Shown in pieces: positions 9,059 through 15,582 of a stretch of DNA of 64,000 bases; position 1 is the stretch's first letter; each line of letters opens with the position of its first letter. A program made the position numbers and the translations under genes. The stretch lies in assembly GCF_003688555.1 (NCBI RefSeq), contig NZ_REFR01000009.1, positions 310,001 through 374,000 on the forward strand, read 5' to 3'. The notes below the pieces were generated by a model, which searched no databases, was not told the DNA's origin, and saw only the letters and a program-made list of their open reading frames with translations. The stretch is from Eilatimonas milleporae (lineage in GTDB: Bacteria > Pseudomonadota > Alphaproteobacteria > Sphingomonadales > Kordiimonadaceae).

Positions 9059-9415
9059 TTACTCCGGCAGGCGCGGCGGATTGCCGGCCTCAATTCCGCG
9101 CAGGAAATCCATCAGCGGTTTCGCCGCTGTCGGATCCAGCGAATAACAGACGCGCGGCCGCGCAATCTCGCCGATGATCAGGCCGGCCTCTTTCAGGATC
9201 CGCAGATGTTCGGACGTGGTGGATGCCGCCAGACCGATTTCCTCGACAATGTCACAGCCGATGCATGTCCGGCGCCTGAGCAGTGTGCGGATGATCCGGA
9301 TACGCGCCGGATGGCCCAGTGCCTTGGCCAGACGGGCCAGTTTGTCATCCTCTTGCGGGTCGGGTACGGGTGTGCCCGCGCCGCTATCCCCAGTGACCGT
9401 CTGTGTCCGTGTCAC
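9059..9415 (-). CDS. arsR: ArsR repressor of the acr3 operon
   Basis: The likely start is GTG 9415, which has GGGGG seven bases upstream; the longer open frame to 9553 lacks such a site and would cover the operator. The 118-residue product is a winged-helix regulator: ALGHPARIRIIRTLL, then TCIGCDIVEEIGLAASTTSE and HLRILKEAGLI. Two cysteines (CIGC) at the head of the recognition region are candidates for the As(III)-sensing site; many relatives have CxC or CxxC here. It is the first gene of the arsR–acr3 pair, so arsenite probably releases it from the palindrome just upstream and induces export. Confidence 0.88.
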   Translation of the reverse strand: MTRTQTVTGDSGAGTPVPDPQEDDKLARLAKALGHPARIRIIRTLLRRRTCIGCDIVEEIGLAASTTSEHLRILKEAGLIIGEIARPRVCYSLDPTAAKPLMDFLRGIEAGNPPRLPE

Positions 9416-9441
9416 CCTATTACCCCCATGCCTGCAAAAAA

Positions 9442-9465
9442 GTATTTCGTTAAACGGCGAAATAC
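9442..9465. promoter_or_regulatory. Inverted repeat, probable ArsR operator
   Basis: GTATTTCG (9442-9449) and CGAAATAC (9458-9465) form a perfect 8-bp inverted repeat with an 8-base spacer. It ends 27 bases before the GTG start of arsR on the minus strand, in the position and style of self-regulating ArsR operators. Confidence 0.65.
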
Positions 9466-9595
9466 GAATAACAGGCATCACCGGGGCACGCAAGCCCCCT
9501 GCCCGATGCTTTCTCAATCTGCACCGGACAGGGGGACGCAATGGCATAAGCAACCGGGGGTATCCGGCGGACCCGGATAGCCGCCGGTTCCAGGC

Positions 9596-10477
9596 TCAGG
9601 GTGCAAGCGGCAGATAGATGTCCGTCAGCAATTCCGTCGGCGGACAGGTGCGCGGATCGTTCAGATAGTCTTCAAAACAGGGCAGATCCGCCGGATCATG
9701 CCCGCTGCCGGCCAGCCATGTGCCGTACAGATACCGGTAAGCACGCTCCAGGTCGGAATAGGGACCGGTGTGGCGTAGCACGGCAACCGGCCCGGCCGGA
9801 ATGTCAACGGTATCCGCCGCCGGTCCTTCCCGGCAGGCGGCGGGCGCGAAGTCCGCCGTCACGGTTATCCCGGCAAAGGAGCGCAGATCCTTTTCAGGCA
9901 GGCCGGTTTCATCCCCGTAATAGACGGCGATATGGCGCGTCTCCCCGTCCACCAGATCACGCGGTCCGGCCCAGGCATATAGGCGGTCGAATGTGGTGCC
10001 GATGGTCTGATAATCCCCTTTGTGAGAAAAGCCTGCCAGACGCAGGGCCGGTGTCCGTGTCACGGTTACGCTGTAGGCCTGACCGTCCGGCTGCCCGCCG
10101 TCGCCGGGCGGCTCAAACGAGGGGGATGCCCCATCCGGGTCCTGCCGGCGTGCCCTGTAGGCGGCAGGCGGTTGCCCATAGGCCGAGGCAAAGGCACGGG
10201 AAAAGGCCTCCACCGATCCATAGCCCGCGCCCTTTGCAATCCGTTCCAGGGGCGCGCTGCCCTCCGACAGCCCCACCGCCGCCCTGTGCAGGCGCAACCG
10301 GCGTATCGTTTGCGCCGCCGTTTCGCCCATTTCCATGCGGTAGATACGGTGAAAATGATAGGGTGAAAAGCAGGCGACATCCGCCAGTTTTTCCAGGTCC
10401 AACGGCTTGTCCAGATTGTCCCAGATATAGGCCGCCACCCGGCCGATCCGTGTGCTGTAGCTTTCCCGCGTGTTCAT
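9596..10477 (-). CDS. AraC-family regulator with GyrI-like effector domain
   Basis: ATG 10477 has AAGGA six bases upstream. The 293-residue product has an N-terminal pair of AraC helix-turn-helix motifs (residues about 8-105: LEKLADVACFSPYHFHRIYR and LERIAKGAGYGSVEAFSRAF). A linker leads to a GyrI/SOUL-like ligand-binding domain (about 125-293), with ALRLAGFSHKGDY, AVLRHTGPYSDLERAYRYLY and a C-terminal LLTDIYLPL. This architecture (Rob/BltR-like) usually senses hydrophobic or cationic drugs and activates efflux genes. No target gene is directly beside it; its neighbours are arsR and a receptor remnant. Confidence 0.88.
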   Translation of the reverse strand: MNTRESYSTRIGRVAAYIWDNLDKPLDLEKLADVACFSPYHFHRIYRMEMGETAAQTIRRLRLHRAAVGLSEGSAPLERIAKGAGYGSVEAFSRAFASAYGQPPAAYRARRQDPDGASPSFEPPGDGGQPDGQAYSVTVTRTPALRLAGFSHKGDYQTIGTTFDRLYAWAGPRDLVDGETRHIAVYYGDETGLPEKDLRSFAGITVTADFAPAACREGPAADTVDIPAGPVAVLRHTGPYSDLERAYRYLYGTWLAGSGHDPADLPCFEDYLNDPRTCPPTELLTDIYLPLAP

Positions 10478-10594
10478 GTCCGATCCTTGTCCGGTCCTCG
10501 CTGCTTGGTGATGCTGGTATGCTACCGCCATAAGCCTGATCAGACTTGCGGACTTTCATGACAGGGATAGACGCCCGCCGCAGGGTCCTGATAC

Positions 10595-11074
10595 GCCCAC
10601 CAGCAGCCCCGGTTTGGCTGACTGCGCCATCCCATATATGCCGCTGACTGGACCGTCACGGACAGCCTGACCCTCAGCGGAGCGGTTTCATGGAATGACG
10701 GCGACAACGATGCCGATGATGACGGTGATTTCGACCCTCTTTCCAATCTGGCCATTCTGCCGCTCAAAGTCTCCATCCTCGGTGGCTATCAGATCACGCC
10801 GGAATGGGACGCCAACTTCCAGGTGCTGCATATCGGCAGCCGTGACCGGTCTCTCAACGCAGGCGTCGACGTCTTTGAAATCGACGACTACACAACGGTG
10901 GATGCCGGTCTTGGCTATGACCTGCCGTGTGGACAGGTCGATCTGCAAGTGACCAATCTGCTGAACAACGACTATATCGACGCCGTTAGCCAGTCCCGTT
11001 TCGGCCTGCTGTCAAACCGCCGTTTCGGCGCCTTCGGCCGATAATTTTCCCTGACACTGACGGCGGGCTTCTAA
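10595..11074 (+). pseudogene. C-terminal remnant of a TonB-dependent receptor
   Basis: One frame reads as beta-barrel sequence: ADWTVTDSLTLSG, then YQITPEWDANFQVLHI, TVDAGLGYDL, QVDLQVTNLLNNDYID and SNRRFGAFGR. A stop (TGA 10619-10621) breaks the 5' side. A second stop (TAA 11042-11044) is followed in frame by FSLTLTAGF and a further stop at 11072-11074. That tail, ending in Phe, is exactly how outer-membrane barrels finish, so the second stop looks like a late mutation. The signal peptide, plug and most of the barrel are absent. It is a decayed fragment and not a small gene. Confidence 0.75.
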
Positions 11075-11095
11075 AAAGCCGCACCTGACACGGCT

Positions 11096-12658
11096 TCAAG
11101 CAAGGCCTGCCCGCTCCAGAAAAGTACTGGCAAACAGAGCTTTCTTCTCGGACGTATCCAGCAAGGCCGCACGCGTCACTCGCCATGCATCGACGCGTGC
11201 ATCGCCATACTGACGGCGCACCGTGACAGGATCATAATTGCCGATCTTTCCCCAATGCTGGGTATAGTCGATACCCTCCCTGTCCAAACGGGCCCAGGCA
11301 CGGGTCAGAAAGGCATCTGTGTAGCGTGTTGCAACACCGTCAATATCGATCACACAGGTAGGGTCAAACCGGGTGAATTCGAGTGTCGCCCCTGTCGGCC
11401 AGACATAGCGGCAGGCGAAAACCACTGGTGCCGGCGTTCCACTGCGTTGTTCATCGATCAGAAGCTCCAACGTGCGATAAACCTGCCCAAGGGCAACGCC
11501 AATTCCGGCCCCCAGGGAATTGGTGCGCGGCGTGGTGAAATCGAACATTTCACCCCACGTGCCTGTCTTTGGCGATTTGCCTGATTCAGGTTGTGGTCTC
11601 AATTGTTTCCTGGTCAGGGCTGTAACGAGTTTAGGGGTCGTCCTGGGTACTGCATTCGTCAGGCCACCGATCGCACCCAAAAGTTCATAACCCGGACCTC
11701 TCCTCAGATCGAGCCGGTAATTGATCGGGTGTGCCGGGTCGAAATCCCGGCGGTACTGAACAGCCACCGACACCTCATCGGTGTCAAAGGGATTGATGAC
11801 GGGGAGGAAAAAATAGGGCTGCTGCCCCATGGTCTGGCCCGGCAGATCAACGCCGGTGAAGTCCAGTGTATCCAGAACGGTCTTGAAAGCGTCATCAAAG
11901 GGCAGCCAGTCACGATGACGTTCCAGCATAAAAATAGGCACCGTTTTGATCATCATGCTGGCAATAAAGCCCATACCGCCCAGGCTAACCAGCACCGCGT
12001 TGAAAACCGCATCATCGCGCACCAGATCCGCCCCCAGTCGCGCGGCAAAATCATCCACTGTGGCCGGGTCACTGGCACGTTCCAGCCAGACGGAATTGTG
12101 CGGGCCGGTAATGACGTGAATACCGACCACATGATTCTGGATACCACCCTGTCCCAACGCCGAGCCATGTGTACCGGTGGCACAGGCCCCGACGATGCTT
12201 TGCCCGTTACTGGCGCCCGTGGTATTGAAAGACCGTCGGAATTTCCGTTCGATTACACGGTTTACCTGGGATATTTTTGTCCCGCACTGGACCAGAAACA
12301 GCTCCTGCCCGTCGGTGGCGTACATATCGGTACGGTCTTCCGGTTTCACATGGAATATCCAGTTTAGGTAACTGGTATCGACCATCCAATCAGGCACCAC
12401 GGCAATATCGGAAAAGGACCAGCCGCCGCCGAAAGGACGGACCGCGCGCCCTCTGTTCACCGCGAGCCTTAAAAGGGTCTGAATGGCCCGCGCGGTTTTG
12501 CGGTACCCGGACAAGGATGGCGCGCGGGATTCGTTTGCAATGTCGAAATAGGCATCAATGGGCTGGCGGATATTGCGGGGCCAGTTGACCCAATCATCCA
12601 GATCCCGCGACCTGACAGTATCAGGCAAGGCACGAACAAGAGCATGATCGACAGGCAT
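11096..12658 (-). CDS. FAD-dependent oxidase, sugar-lactone oxidase type
   Basis: ATG 12658 is chosen because AAGGA lies eight bases upstream; an ATG at 12667 overlaps that site. The 520-residue cytosolic protein has an N-terminal FAD-binding PCMH-type domain: GRAVRPFGGGWSFSD (about residue 68), then GACATGTHGSALGQGG near residue 155. The C-terminal half, with VFACRYVWPTGATLEF and YTQHWGKIGNYD near the end, resembles the cap of D-arabinono-lactone and similar aldonolactone oxidases. GGGWSF stands where covalently flavinylated members often have a His, so FAD may be non-covalent. It follows a Bor-like lipoprotein gene by 11 bases and is probably co-transcribed with it. The substrate is unknown. 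Confidence 0.8.
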   Translation of the reverse strand: MPVDHALVRALPDTVRSRDLDDWVNWPRNIRQPIDAYFDIANESRAPSLSGYRKTARAIQTLLRLAVNRGRAVRPFGGGWSFSDIAVVPDWMVDTSYLNWIFHVKPEDRTDMYATDGQELFLVQCGTKISQVNRVIERKFRRSFNTTGASNGQSIVGACATGTHGSALGQGGIQNHVVGIHVITGPHNSVWLERASDPATVDDFAARLGADLVRDDAVFNAVLVSLGGMGFIASMMIKTVPIFMLERHRDWLPFDDAFKTVLDTLDFTGVDLPGQTMGQQPYFFLPVINPFDTDEVSVAVQYRRDFDPAHPINYRLDLRRGPGYELLGAIGGLTNAVPRTTPKLVTALTRKQLRPQPESGKSPKTGTWGEMFDFTTPRTNSLGAGIGVALGQVYRTLELLIDEQRSGTPAPVVFACRYVWPTGATLEFTRFDPTCVIDIDGVATRYTDAFLTRAWARLDREGIDYTQHWGKIGNYDPVTVRRQYGDARVDAWRVTRAALLDTSEKKALFASTFLERAGLA

Positions 12659-12669
12659 TTTTACCATCC

Positions 12670-12990
12670 TTAGTCGCGTGTACTACCGACTGGACTTTCG
12701 CCTGTATAACAGCGATAGCTCAGATCCAGTGGACGCACAAAGCCCAGGGTAATTACGGAAATCAGATCATATCCCAGATTGGTGCGTGCCCTGACCCTGT
12801 CCATGCCAAACCCACGGTCACAGGCTTCGGCAACCTGAGGATCCTCGACTGCCCCCCACCCCAACACCACGGCTGTCATTTCAAAGTCATGACCGCCGGG
12901 CCCAGGCTCCGGCACAGAGATCACGTAATTGGCGCAGCCTGCCACAACCATGGCAGATGCGAAGGTTAGCCACCTGAAACACACATTCAT
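12670..12990 (-). CDS. Small lipoprotein resembling the Bor/Iss family
   Basis: ATG 12990 has GGGAGGG just upstream. The 106-residue product begins with a lipoprotein signal peptide and lipobox (VVAGC, Cys19). The C-terminal half aligns by eye with phage lambda Bor: a WGAVEDPQVAEAC segment corresponds to its GIGQ..TVDAAKIC, and LISVITLGFVRPLDLSYRC matches LLGFITLGIYTPLEARVYC. Two cysteines sit at equivalent places. Bor and Iss are outer-membrane lipoproteins linked to serum survival in enterobacteria; the role here is unknown. No phage genes surround it. It is the first gene of a two-gene unit with the flavin oxidase. Confidence 0.6.
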   Translation of the reverse strand: MNVCFRWLTFASAMVVAGCANYVISVPEPGPGGHDFEMTAVVLGWGAVEDPQVAEACDRGFGMDRVRARTNLGYDLISVITLGFVRPLDLSYRCYTGESPVGSTRD

Positions 12991-13326
12991 ACCGCCCTCC
13001 CATTCGGGAAAATAAAAAACTCATAGCGCGAAAAATTTATTAAATTAAATCAATACGTGTTTTTTGTGCAAGCATTTTCCATGCTGCAAGGTAGATGTTC
13101 CGAGCAAACAGGCACGCATACATCGAATACGGGACAGGGTGGCAAAGCCCTGCCGGCTTCTATTCTTCCGACCATGGACTGTCGGGGTCTGTCGAAGATT
13201 TTGGAAACATCACCACACGCATGAATCAGACCGTAGACAGATAGCCTATGGTCATGCCCCATTGGCACTGGATGTGATCACGCTGTACGGATGGTGTCAG
13301 GCGATACAATATTATGACAAGGCGGT
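12991..13326. other. Intergenic, AT-rich promoter side
   Basis: About 335 bases lie between the lipoprotein gene and the terminator of the isomerase operon. The part at 13008-13075 is strongly AT-rich (AAAAATTTATTAAATTAAAT) and probably carries the promoter for the lipoprotein–oxidase pair. The open frames that cross it do not look like genes. Confidence 0.4.
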
Positions 13327-13363
13327 AAAAAAAGTGACGCTGCGGCAACCGGCACAGCGTCAC
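13327..13363 (-). terminator. Intrinsic terminator of the isomerase operon
   Basis: On the minus strand GTGACGCTG and CAGCGTCAC form a perfect 9-bp stem (13334-13342 with 13355-13363), followed by seven T residues (13333-13327). It begins 31 bases after the stop of the isomerase gene. Confidence 0.85.
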
Positions 13364-13394
13364 AAAACGGTTCCGTCATTCCGCGCTGTGTGGA

Positions 13395-14003
13395 TCAGAC
13401 CTCTTCGGCGACCCGTTCTTCCAGCTGGCCCAGGCGTTCCTTGCCGAAGAACATATCATCACCGACGAAAAAGGTGGGAATGCCGAACACGCCGCGGGCC
13501 ACCGCCTGTTCGGTATTCTCGGCCAGTTTTGCCTTGACGGCAGGGTCCTGGGTCCGCTCCAGCAGGTTTTGGCCGTCAAAACCGGACGCCGTCATGGCCT
13601 CTGCATAGACCGCCGGATCGTCCATTTTTTTCGGTTCTTCCCACATGTGATGCACGCCGGCCTCGACATAGTCCATCAGCCGGCCGTCGGCATCGGCGGC
13701 GATGGCACCGCGCATCAGCAGCAATGTGTTGACCGGAAAATGCGGATTGAATTTGAAGGTGTCTAGACCGTGTTTCTTGATGAAGCGTCGCATTTCCAGG
13801 CCGTCATAGTCCAGCTTCCCCTTGATCCCGGCAAAGGCCATCATGGGCGCCTGATTGCCCGTGGCCTTGAAAATACCGCCCAGAAGGCACGGAATATACC
13901 GCAGCGTCGCCCCGGTACGCTCCGCGATGCCCGGCAGAACCCGGTGCACCAGATAGGCATTGGGACTGGCAAAATCGAAAATAAAGTCCACGGTCACGGT
14001 CAT
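13395..14003 (-). CDS. 2-hydroxychromene-2-carboxylate isomerase family (DsbA/GST-kappa fold)
   Basis: This 202-residue protein has the thioredoxin-fold signature of the NahD/GST-kappa family: VDFIFDFASPNAYLVHRVLP at the N-terminus, then LGGIFKATGN, FNPHFPVNTLLLMRGA and GVFGIPTFFVGDDMFFGKERL at the C-terminus. Ser13 stands where these glutathione-dependent isomerases have their glutathione-activating Ser. NahD acts in naphthalene breakdown, but relatives are common in bacteria without that pathway, so the substrate here is open. GGGAGA precedes ATG 14003, and the gene lies 12 bases after an SDR gene, so they form one operon that ends at the terminator at 13327-13363. Confidence 0.88.
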   Translation of the reverse strand: MTVTVDFIFDFASPNAYLVHRVLPGIAERTGATLRYIPCLLGGIFKATGNQAPMMAFAGIKGKLDYDGLEMRRFIKKHGLDTFKFNPHFPVNTLLLMRGAIAADADGRLMDYVEAGVHHMWEEPKKMDDPAVYAEAMTASGFDGQNLLERTQDPAVKAKLAENTEQAVARGVFGIPTFFVGDDMFFGKERLGQLEERVAEEV

Positions 14004-14015
14004 GGCGGTCTCTCC

Positions 14016-14750
14016 CTACCAGCTTTCTTTCCAGGGTCTCAGATCCAGTTCATGCGTCCAGGCGCTGCGCTGCTGTTTGTGCAGCCATACATAATTCCGC
14101 GCGATCTCGTCCGGCGACAGAATGGCGTCATCGGCACGGGCAGTCTCCACGTCCGGCAGATTTTCACGGACGAAGGTGGAATCGATGGCACCATCAACCA
14201 CCACATGGGCCACATGAATATTTTTCGGCCCCAACTCGCGCGCCATGGACTGTGCCAGGGCGCGCAGCCCGTGTTTCGCCCCGGCAAAGGCCGAATATCC
14301 CGGCCCACCGCGCATGCTGGCCGTCGCACCGGTGAAAAATATCGACCCGCGCCCCCGAGGCAGCATCACGCGCGCGGCCTCACGCCCCATGAGAAAGCCT
14401 GAAAAGCATGCCATTTCCCAGACCTTGCGGTACACGCGCGCCGTCATTTCGGTAATCGGAAAGCGGACATTGGCGCCGATATTGAAAACGGCGACTTCGA
14501 CCGGCCCCGCCTCCCGCTCGGCCCTGTCGAACAGGGCGGTCACGGCATCCTCATCCCGCGCGTCGGCCGGCATGGCCACAGCAGCTCCCCCATCATCGCG
14601 AATCCGAGACGCCAGCGCTTCCAGCGCTTCCGTGTGGCGCGGCCGACGGACGATACAGGCCGTATATCCCTCCAGCGCGAAAGCCCTGGCAATGGCGCCG
14701 CCGGTATCGTCACCGGCCCCGATGACCACACAGGCCCCTTTGGATGTCAT
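14016..14750 (-). CDS. Short-chain dehydrogenase (SDR) lacking the usual catalytic Tyr
   Basis: ATG 14750 follows GGGAGAACGGGG. The 244-residue product has the Rossmann nucleotide site GAGDDTGGAIARAF (residues 11-24) and FNIGANV in place of the typical NNAG. The active-site segment reads GYSAFAGAKHGLRAL, so the YxxxK motif is FAGAK (Phe155, Lys159), and the usual Ser position is Ala142. A clade of SDR proteins with this substitution exists, but its chemistry is unclear. The gene heads a two-gene operon with the chromene-carboxylate isomerase homologue and is divergent from an HxlR regulator. Confidence 0.85.
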   Translation of the reverse strand: MTSKGACVVIGAGDDTGGAIARAFALEGYTACIVRRPRHTEALEALASRIRDDGGAAVAMPADARDEDAVTALFDRAEREAGPVEVAVFNIGANVRFPITEMTARVYRKVWEMACFSGFLMGREAARVMLPRGRGSIFFTGATASMRGGPGYSAFAGAKHGLRALAQSMARELGPKNIHVAHVVVDGAIDSTFVRENLPDVETARADDAILSPDEIARNYVWLHKQQRSAWTHELDLRPWKESW

Positions 14751-14931
14751 CCCCGTTCTCCCCATAACCGGCGCGGGTCACGTCTGCCCCTTTTGGTTGT
14801 CCAGGAAAACCATTATTGATTTGGTTTTTTAATGCAACTATTTTTACAACGGGATGCGGATTTGCATACTCCGCCCCCCATCGCCGGGCAGACCGGTTGT
14901 CTGACAAGGACATGTGGCATAGCGTGGTTCA

Positions 14932-15381
14932 ATGACACGGACATCCCTGACGAAATTCAAGTGCAGCGTGGCCCAGACGCTGGAAATCATCGGCGACAAA
15001 TGGACCATGCTGATCATCCGCGATGCCTTTGTCGGCGTGACGACCTTTTCCGGTTTTCAGCGCAATCTCGGTGTGGCCCGCAATGTGCTGGCGGACCGTC
15101 TGGCCCATCTTGTCGCGCATGATATCCTGGACAGAACGCCGACACGGCCCGGCATTGAGCGCCACACCTACAGCCTGACGGAAAAGGGCCGCGCCCTGTT
15201 CCCAGTGATGATCGCGATGATGCAGTGGGGCGATACCTGGATTTACGGCGCGGGGCATGAACCGGTGTGCGTGGTGGATAAGGACAGCGGCATGCCTGTC
15301 CGGCCCGTCACTGTATTGTCCGAAAAAGGCCACCCCCTCTCCCCGGACACCACGGCGTATGCCCCCGGTCAGGGCTATTGA
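14932..15381 (+). CDS. HxlR-family transcriptional regulator
   Basis: The 149-residue winged-helix protein shows the family core: CSVAQTLEIIGDKWTMLIIR (about residues 11-30), TTFSGFQRNLGVARNVLADR and LTEKGRALFPVMIAMMQWG. HxlR proteins often sense redox state or electrophiles through a Cys near the N-terminus; Cys11 is in that place. The gene is divergent from the SDR–isomerase operon across 180 bases that include an AT-rich patch (14810-14855), so it probably regulates that operon and itself. The last 12 codons form the first copy of a 36-bp direct repeat that is repeated just after the stop. No strong ribosome binding site is visible. Confidence 0.87.
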   Translation: MTRTSLTKFKCSVAQTLEIIGDKWTMLIIRDAFVGVTTFSGFQRNLGVARNVLADRLAHLVAHDILDRTPTRPGIERHTYSLTEKGRALFPVMIAMMQWGDTWIYGAGHEPVCVVDKDSGMPVRPVTVLSEKGHPLSPDTTAYAPGQGY

Positions 15382-15440
15382 TCGTTGACAATATGAGGAC
15401 TGCGCTCCCCGGACACCACGGCGTATGCCCCCGGTCAGGG
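15339..15440. repeat. 36-bp direct repeat, two copies, 66-bp period
   Basis: Bases 15339-15374 recur identically at 15405-15440, separated by 30 bases. The first copy encodes the C-terminus of the HxlR regulator (SPDTTAYAPGQG); the second is non-coding. This looks like a partial tandem duplication. Confidence 0.9.
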
Positions 15441-15582
15441 GGCCCGGCGGCACGGCAAGCAAGGCGCGCGTTGAAAACGCATCCCGCGTCAAGTCCAGGT
15501 CGGGTGCATATTGCCTTATTTTTCCCGGACCCGCCGCACCGGGCTTGCAACACTCCGGCCGACATGATGATAAATCCGTCCC

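Noticed and set aside
8018-9580. 520-codon plus-strand open frame
   Set aside because: It is antisense to acr3 and arsR, is full of His, Arg and Gln as expected from the complement of membrane-protein codons, and has no domain or ribosome binding site.
15339-15440. CRISPR-like geometry: 36-bp repeat with a 30-bp spacer
   Set aside because: There are only two copies, the first encodes the C-terminus of a good HxlR protein, there is no leader, and no cas genes lie in the window. A tandem duplication explains it better.
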